Part shown: positions 7,081 to 9,582 of the stretch, piece by piece
How the letters are laid out: the number at the start of each line of letters is the position of its first letter
Position numbering within the stretch: the stretch's first letter is position 1
Assembly: GCA_021806865.1 (NCBI GenBank)
Contig: JAKAPU010000104.1
Location: 1-9,582 of the forward strand
Direction of reading: 5' to 3'
DNA length: 9,582 bases
From: an archaeon
GTDB lineage: Archaea > Thermoproteota > Nitrososphaeria > Nitrososphaerales > CADDZS01
The notes under the pieces: generated by a model
Seen by the model: the letters and a program-made list of their open reading frames with translations, nothing else
Database searches by the model: none
Told to the model about the DNA's origin: nothing
Program-made: the position numbers and the translations under genes

Positions 7081-7582
7081 ATATGAGGATTCCTTTGTGA
7101 AGATAGCCAGTTTGCTTGGCGGGGAAGACTACGTAAAGGTGGCAAGGGCGCTTTTGAACAATGAAAACGCTACGGACGAGGAGATAGCAAGCGCAACCGG
7201 ACTCAAAATTAACTCGGTGAGAAAGGCGCTCTATGATCTCTTTGGTAGATCGCTGATCTCAGGGATCAGAGTGAGAGACCTCAAGCGAGGATGGTTTGTC
7301 TACAGGTGGAAGGCCCAGAGGGATCAAGTCGACGGCTTCATAGAGACTCAGAAGAAAAAGGCCCTGGAGCGTTTGAGAAATCGCCTGTCTTACGAAAAAG
7401 AGCACGAGTTCTACAGCTGCGAAACACCCACCTGCAAGAAACTAACTTTCGAAGAGGCGATGGAGGCTTTTTTCAAGTGTCCGACCTGCGGAAGCAACCT
7501 GAACCTCATCGACAACTCAGAGTTCAAGCAAGCACTTGAATGGAAAATAAAGCAGATGGAACAGGAATCGATGGTCCGCTGA
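7070..7582 (+). CDS. tfe: Transcription initiation factor E subunit alpha (TFE)
   Basis: TFE assists promoter opening by the archaeal RNA polymerase, alongside TBP and TFB. The 170-residue protein has an N-terminal winged helix (about 16-80, with DEEIASATGLKINSVRKALY and GWFVYRW), a charged helical linker (about 81-112) and a C-terminal zinc ribbon. The ribbon has C117 and C122 (CETPTC) followed by C137 and C140 (CPTC) flanking KLTFEEAMEAFFKC, the family's (Y/L)TFxEAM..xF.CP.CG signature. The first cysteine pair is CX4C rather than the more common CX2C. The start ATG overlaps the trm56 stop by eleven bases and has an AGGTG site. Its stop is only four bases from the stop of convergent atpC. 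Identity is secure. Confidence 0.95.
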   Translation: MKIEYEDSFVKIASLLGGEDYVKVARALLNNENATDEEIASATGLKINSVRKALYDLFGRSLISGIRVRDLKRGWFVYRWKAQRDQVDGFIETQKKKALERLRNRLSYEKEHEFYSCETPTCKKLTFEEAMEAFFKCPTCGSNLNLIDNSEFKQALEWKIKQMEQESMVR

Positions 7583-7586
7583 GCCT

Positions 7587-8636
7587 TCAAGCTAAGCCCA
7601 GATAGCTCAGTCTCTGCATTATTTCGCTTCGAGCGATTTTCTGCTCTATTCCAAAGGCTATACTCGACAGCGCTCGGATTTCGTACTCGAGCAGCTTTAG
7701 AACACCCAGAGCTTCGCTTGTGCTGAATATATCCCAAGTAAAAGTTCTCTTTGCTGCCCTAAACTTTAGGGCTTCTAGCCCGGATTCCAACTGAGATACC
7801 CAGTCGGGGTTCGATGCATCCTGCTGCGAAATAATGCCCGCATACGGAGTTCGCTCGATCTGAGCTATCGATTCACTCGCTGTCTCAGACCTTGAAAGCG
7901 CTACGAGAACCTCGCGCGGGACCTTGAACTGTGGCTCCACGATGAGCTGCTCGGCCTCTGTTGGTGAGAGACCCCACTCGCGAGCACGCAGCACAGATGT
8001 CATGTTGAAAGCGTCAACATCAATTGCGATCAGTTCGCGCAAGTCTCTCTTACCCTTTCTTTCTGCCAGAAACCCACTCAGCAGCGCGCGATAGTACGCT
8101 CTGTCGATATACAGATCAATGACCTGGAAATTCTTTGTCTCCAGAAAGGCTTTGACTGCAGCCTCAGCGGCTTCGCCGAACTGAGTTGCCCGAAGTGTGG
8201 ACACAGCCTCGTCCAGCCTCCTAGAAGCCAACACGCGTACTATTACGTCTCTGGTCCCTACCAGTTCTTCCGTGTAGAGATCTACGAATCGCGAAATCTC
8301 ATCGTAACTCTTTTCCAGTGCGAGACCCTTCAGTATAACCTTCAGATTGTTTGCCAAGAATTTTGAATAGTATGCGTGAAGTACCTTGGAGTTTGAGGTC
8401 GCAGTGATCATGGAGCGAGCGACCTTTGCGAGTCTGCGCTGCAAAGCCTGCTCTGTCTTCACCGCATCGTACGGTTTTTGCAAGTCGGCTAGGAAATCGC
8501 CGTAAGCGGTGCCCTTCAATTTGGAGATCAGAGTCTCGAGTCCGTCAGAATCTGCTAGTTCATCCAACTGGCCGTATGACAGAATCGAGCCGCGAACAGC
8601 AAATGATTTCGTGCCCGAGTATACGCTGGTGCTCAA
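7587..8636 (-). CDS. atpC: A-type ATP synthase subunit C (central stalk cap, V-ATPase d homologue)
   Basis: Subunit C sits between the membrane ring and the D/F shaft and couples them. The 349-residue protein is all-helical, as expected for the family. Segments supporting the call are AVRGSILSYGQLDELADSDG (near the N-terminus), HAYYSKFLANNLKVILKGL (86-104, the family Y....NLK.ILR element), IDLYIDRAYYRALL and DAFNMTSVLRAREWGLS (the family D..N.....R....G motif). It ends with a FEYEIRAL-like segment (LEYEIRALSSIAFG) near the C-terminus. The start is TTG: the upstream frame reaches a stop within 14 codons and contains no other usual start. It lies about 2.6 kb upstream of the main atp operon, separated by six genes' worth of other transcription units, with its own TATA-like box. 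Identity is secure. Confidence 0.93.
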   Translation of the reverse strand: MSTSVYSGTKSFAVRGSILSYGQLDELADSDGLETLISKLKGTAYGDFLADLQKPYDAVKTEQALQRRLAKVARSMITATSNSKVLHAYYSKFLANNLKVILKGLALEKSYDEISRFVDLYTEELVGTRDVIVRVLASRRLDEAVSTLRATQFGEAAEAAVKAFLETKNFQVIDLYIDRAYYRALLSGFLAERKGKRDLRELIAIDVDAFNMTSVLRAREWGLSPTEAEQLIVEPQFKVPREVLVALSRSETASESIAQIERTPYAGIISQQDASNPDWVSQLESGLEALKFRAAKRTFTWDIFSTSEALGVLKLLEYEIRALSSIAFGIEQKIARSEIMQRLSYLGLA

Positions 8637-8672
8637 CTTGATCCGGTGCGAGAGCGACTTTCCTTCGAATTT

Positions 8673-8681
8673 GTTTTAAAC
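8673..8681 (-). promoter_or_regulatory. Putative TATA box of atpC
   Basis: The minus strand reads GTTTAAAAC, a good archaeal TATA-like element, about 41 bases before the atpC TTG. Transcription would start near 8650-8655, leaving a leader of roughly 15-20 bases. This suggests atpC has its own promoter rather than depending on the upstream phosphatase-like gene. Pattern call only. Confidence 0.45.
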
Positions 8682-8790
8682 GTTTGTACCCGCCTCGCTA
8701 GGTTTCAAGCAAGGAATGAGTCGTGTCAGTATGACGTTCATCCACTAATTTGAGATTGAGAGTTTTTTGTGAGTGAATGAAATTCCATGC

Positions 8791-9220
8791 CTAGCCTATC
8801 CTTTCCACCAGATTCCTCACTCGCTTCTCTATCCGCTTGATTTTCATCTGCTCCAGCTTACAATATTCGGCGAACGAAATGTCGTCTCTTATTCTCCCAA
8901 TTTCCCAGATTTCCAGATCTCGACTTTCTTTCAAGAACGCGGGTATCTCTCTCGTACGTCCTGTCAAGGATGAGGACTACTTTGCTGGCCGAATCAACCA
9001 TTCTCTCCGTGAGCCTTTGCACTCTGGACTTTGACAAGTCATAACCTGCATTTCTCATCGGAACTAGTGGATTGTTGTGCTCGTTTTTGACCAGAACACC
9101 TTGCCTTCTGGGACTGATACCTGCACTGAGTGCATGGTTTTGTGTGGAAAGCTTGTTGAAAACAGCCGCCGCTACCTGGCTGCGGTTTATGTTTCCCCAG
9201 CATACGAAGAGTACTTCCAT
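8791..9220 (-). pseudogene. Low-molecular-weight protein tyrosine phosphatase-like gene, frameshifted
   Basis: The product begins at an ATG (9220) with MEVLFVCWGNINRSQVAAAV, which carries the LMW-PTP/arsenate-reductase P-loop CX5R (C7 to R13, then S14). SAGISPRRQG (about 32-41) and KVVLILDRTYERD (about 79-91) also fit the family. After LERKSR the original frame gives a 120-residue product ending in an unrelated basic tail at 8858. Moving forward one base near 8920-8932 gives a continuous, family-like end: RDLEIWEIGRIRDDISF, then a helical stretch ending RVRNLVERIG, stop at 8791-8793. The corrected protein is about 142 residues, near the family's usual 140-155. The extra base probably lies in the minus-strand GAAAGAAAG (8924-8932). 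It may be a true mutation, an assembly error or a recoding event. The usual DP general-acid motif is not obvious. It appears monocistronic. Confidence 0.8.
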
Positions 9221-9377
9221 TCGATGCTTCTGTTCGTGCTGGTCTAGAAGAACATTCGCGTTTCGGGATTTTGCACGTTACCGTTTGATCTCAGGTAGTG
9301 TAAAGATCGATGCGCCTTTACAAGCAACCCTTGTCGCGTGCTTCCGTTCGAAAGATCTCTGTGCCCTTCGTGATAGC

Positions 9378-9385
9378 TTTAATAT
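9378..9385 (+). promoter_or_regulatory. Putative TATA box of pyrB
   Basis: TTTAATAT, within GCTTTAATATGC, resembles the archaeal TATA consensus. It would place transcription start near 9407-9411, about 20-25 bases before the proposed pyrB start, leaving room for the GGGGTG ribosome binding site. Pattern call only. Confidence 0.45.
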
Positions 9386-9418
9386 GCGAAAACCGCGAGT
9401 TTGCACAGATTCGTAACC

Positions 9419-9424
9419 GGGGTG
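9419..9424 (+). promoter_or_regulatory. Ribosome binding site supporting a CTG start of pyrB
   Basis: GGGGTG is a good complement to the archaeal 16S tail (CACC/CCUCC). It ends seven bases before the CTG at 9432, a normal distance, whereas the first in-frame ATG (9468) is 43 bases away. An in-frame TAA at 9414-9416 excludes any farther upstream start. Confidence 0.55.
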
Positions 9425-9431
9425 CCAAGTT

Positions 9432-9582
9432 CTGCCAAACCCATTCTACAGACGAGACATACTTTCCATGAAGGATATCGACCGTAAAGAGCTCGAGCTC
9501 TTGTTTTCAACAGCAGACAAGCTTCAGGAAATGAAATACAGAGATCGCGTGGCCCTCGGTGAAGGTAGGATACTTGGAGTGA
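9432..9582 (+). CDS. pyrB: Aspartate carbamoyltransferase catalytic subunit, 5' part (runs off right edge)
   Basis: PyrB joins carbamoyl phosphate and aspartate to make carbamoyl aspartate in pyrimidine synthesis. The 50 visible residues read (M)PNPFYRRDILSMKDIDRK followed by ELELLFSTADKLQE and end in GEGRILGV. This lines up with the PyrB N-terminus, where a (L/F)Y..(H/D)I(I/L)S..D.(S/D)R motif precedes a helix and then a (K/R)(V/I)(I/L) strand. The frame is closed upstream by TAA at 9414. The only start that preserves the conserved FYRRDILS strand is CTG at 9432, with GGGGTG seven bases before it. The alternative ATG at 9468 would remove that strand. A GTG at 9422 is in another frame and would need an indel. 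Identity is good, the start is uncertain, and the carbamoyl-phosphate-binding STRT motif lies outside the window. Confidence 0.82.
   Translation, partial: MPNPFYRRDILSMKDIDRKELELLFSTADKLQEMKYRDRVALGEGRILGV

Noticed and set aside
9346..9352. GTTCGAA, resembling a tRNA T-loop
   Set aside because: The flanking bases do not form a T-stem and there is no acceptor, D or anticodon arm in the surrounding sequence.
9221..9377. Possible small gene or RNA in the gap between the phosphatase-like gene and pyrB
   Set aside because: No short frame with a ribosome binding site and no C/D-box pair was found; the gap is best read as divergent promoter space, although the phosphatase TATA box is not clear.
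9072..9416. Plus-strand open frame of 114 codons opposite the phosphatase-like gene and into the gap
   Set aside because: The protein looks composition-driven (many Cys, Phe, Arg and Ser) with no motif, and it overlaps a recognisable phosphatase P-loop on the other strand.
9487..9502. Perfect 16-base palindrome AAGAGCTCGAGCTCTT
   Set aside because: It lies within pyrB codons for Lys-Glu-Leu-Glu-Leu-Leu, where repeated GAG and CTC codons produce it; there is no reason to see an operator inside the gene.
1..9582. Search for CRISPR arrays, insertion sequences, attachment sites, rRNA or tRNA genes
   Set aside because: No direct repeats with regular spacing, no transposase or integrase motif, and no RNA-gene fold were seen on either strand.

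Overview
The window is a stretch of archaeal core chromosome. The evidence is an A-type (V/A-type) ATP synthase operon together with genes found only in archaea, or in archaea and eukaryotes: NAC with a UBA domain, MBF1, TFE-alpha, the tRNA C56 methyltransferase Trm56, and a protein made of archaeosine-TGT C-terminal domains. By eye the base composition is near 50% GC. Ribosome binding sites of GGTG/GTGAT/GGAGGT type fit the archaeal 16S 3' end. Gene content and order suggest a Thermoproteota-type archaeon, perhaps Nitrososphaeria (Thaumarchaeota), but that placement is inference and was not tested.

Layout. Positions 1-4966 (minus strand) carry atpH-atpF-atpE-atpA-atpB-atpD, tightly packed, with atpD cut by the left edge. 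Upstream on the same strand are a NAC gene and a TGT_C2-PUA protein that overlap each other (5057-5900). A short divergent promoter region (about 5901-5993) separates these from a plus-strand cluster mbf1-trm56-tfe (5994-7582). That cluster runs head-on into atpC (7587-8636, minus) with four bases between the stop codons. Next comes a low-molecular-weight tyrosine-phosphatase-like gene on the minus strand (8791-9220) that is broken by a +1 frame change. Last is the 5' end of pyrB (from about 9432, plus), cut by the right edge.

How the genes work together. The atp genes encode the soluble A1 head (A, B), the central stalk (C, D, F) and the peripheral stalk (E, H). The membrane subunits I/a and K/c are not in the window. 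The stalk subunit C gene is detached from the main operon, about 2.6 kb upstream, with its own putative TATA box. The intervening genes concern information processing: transcription initiation (TFE, MBF1), tRNA modification (Trm56, perhaps the PUA protein) and nascent-chain handling (NAC). pyrB belongs to pyrimidine synthesis.

Almost every gene here is a recognisable core gene, and I see no mobile element, CRISPR array, tRNA or evident novel multi-gene system. The most notable points are the frameshifted phosphatase, a probable CTG start for pyrB backed by a strong ribosome binding site, frequent TTG starts including most atp genes, the split atp gene order, and a stand-alone TGT_C2-PUA protein overlapping NAC.
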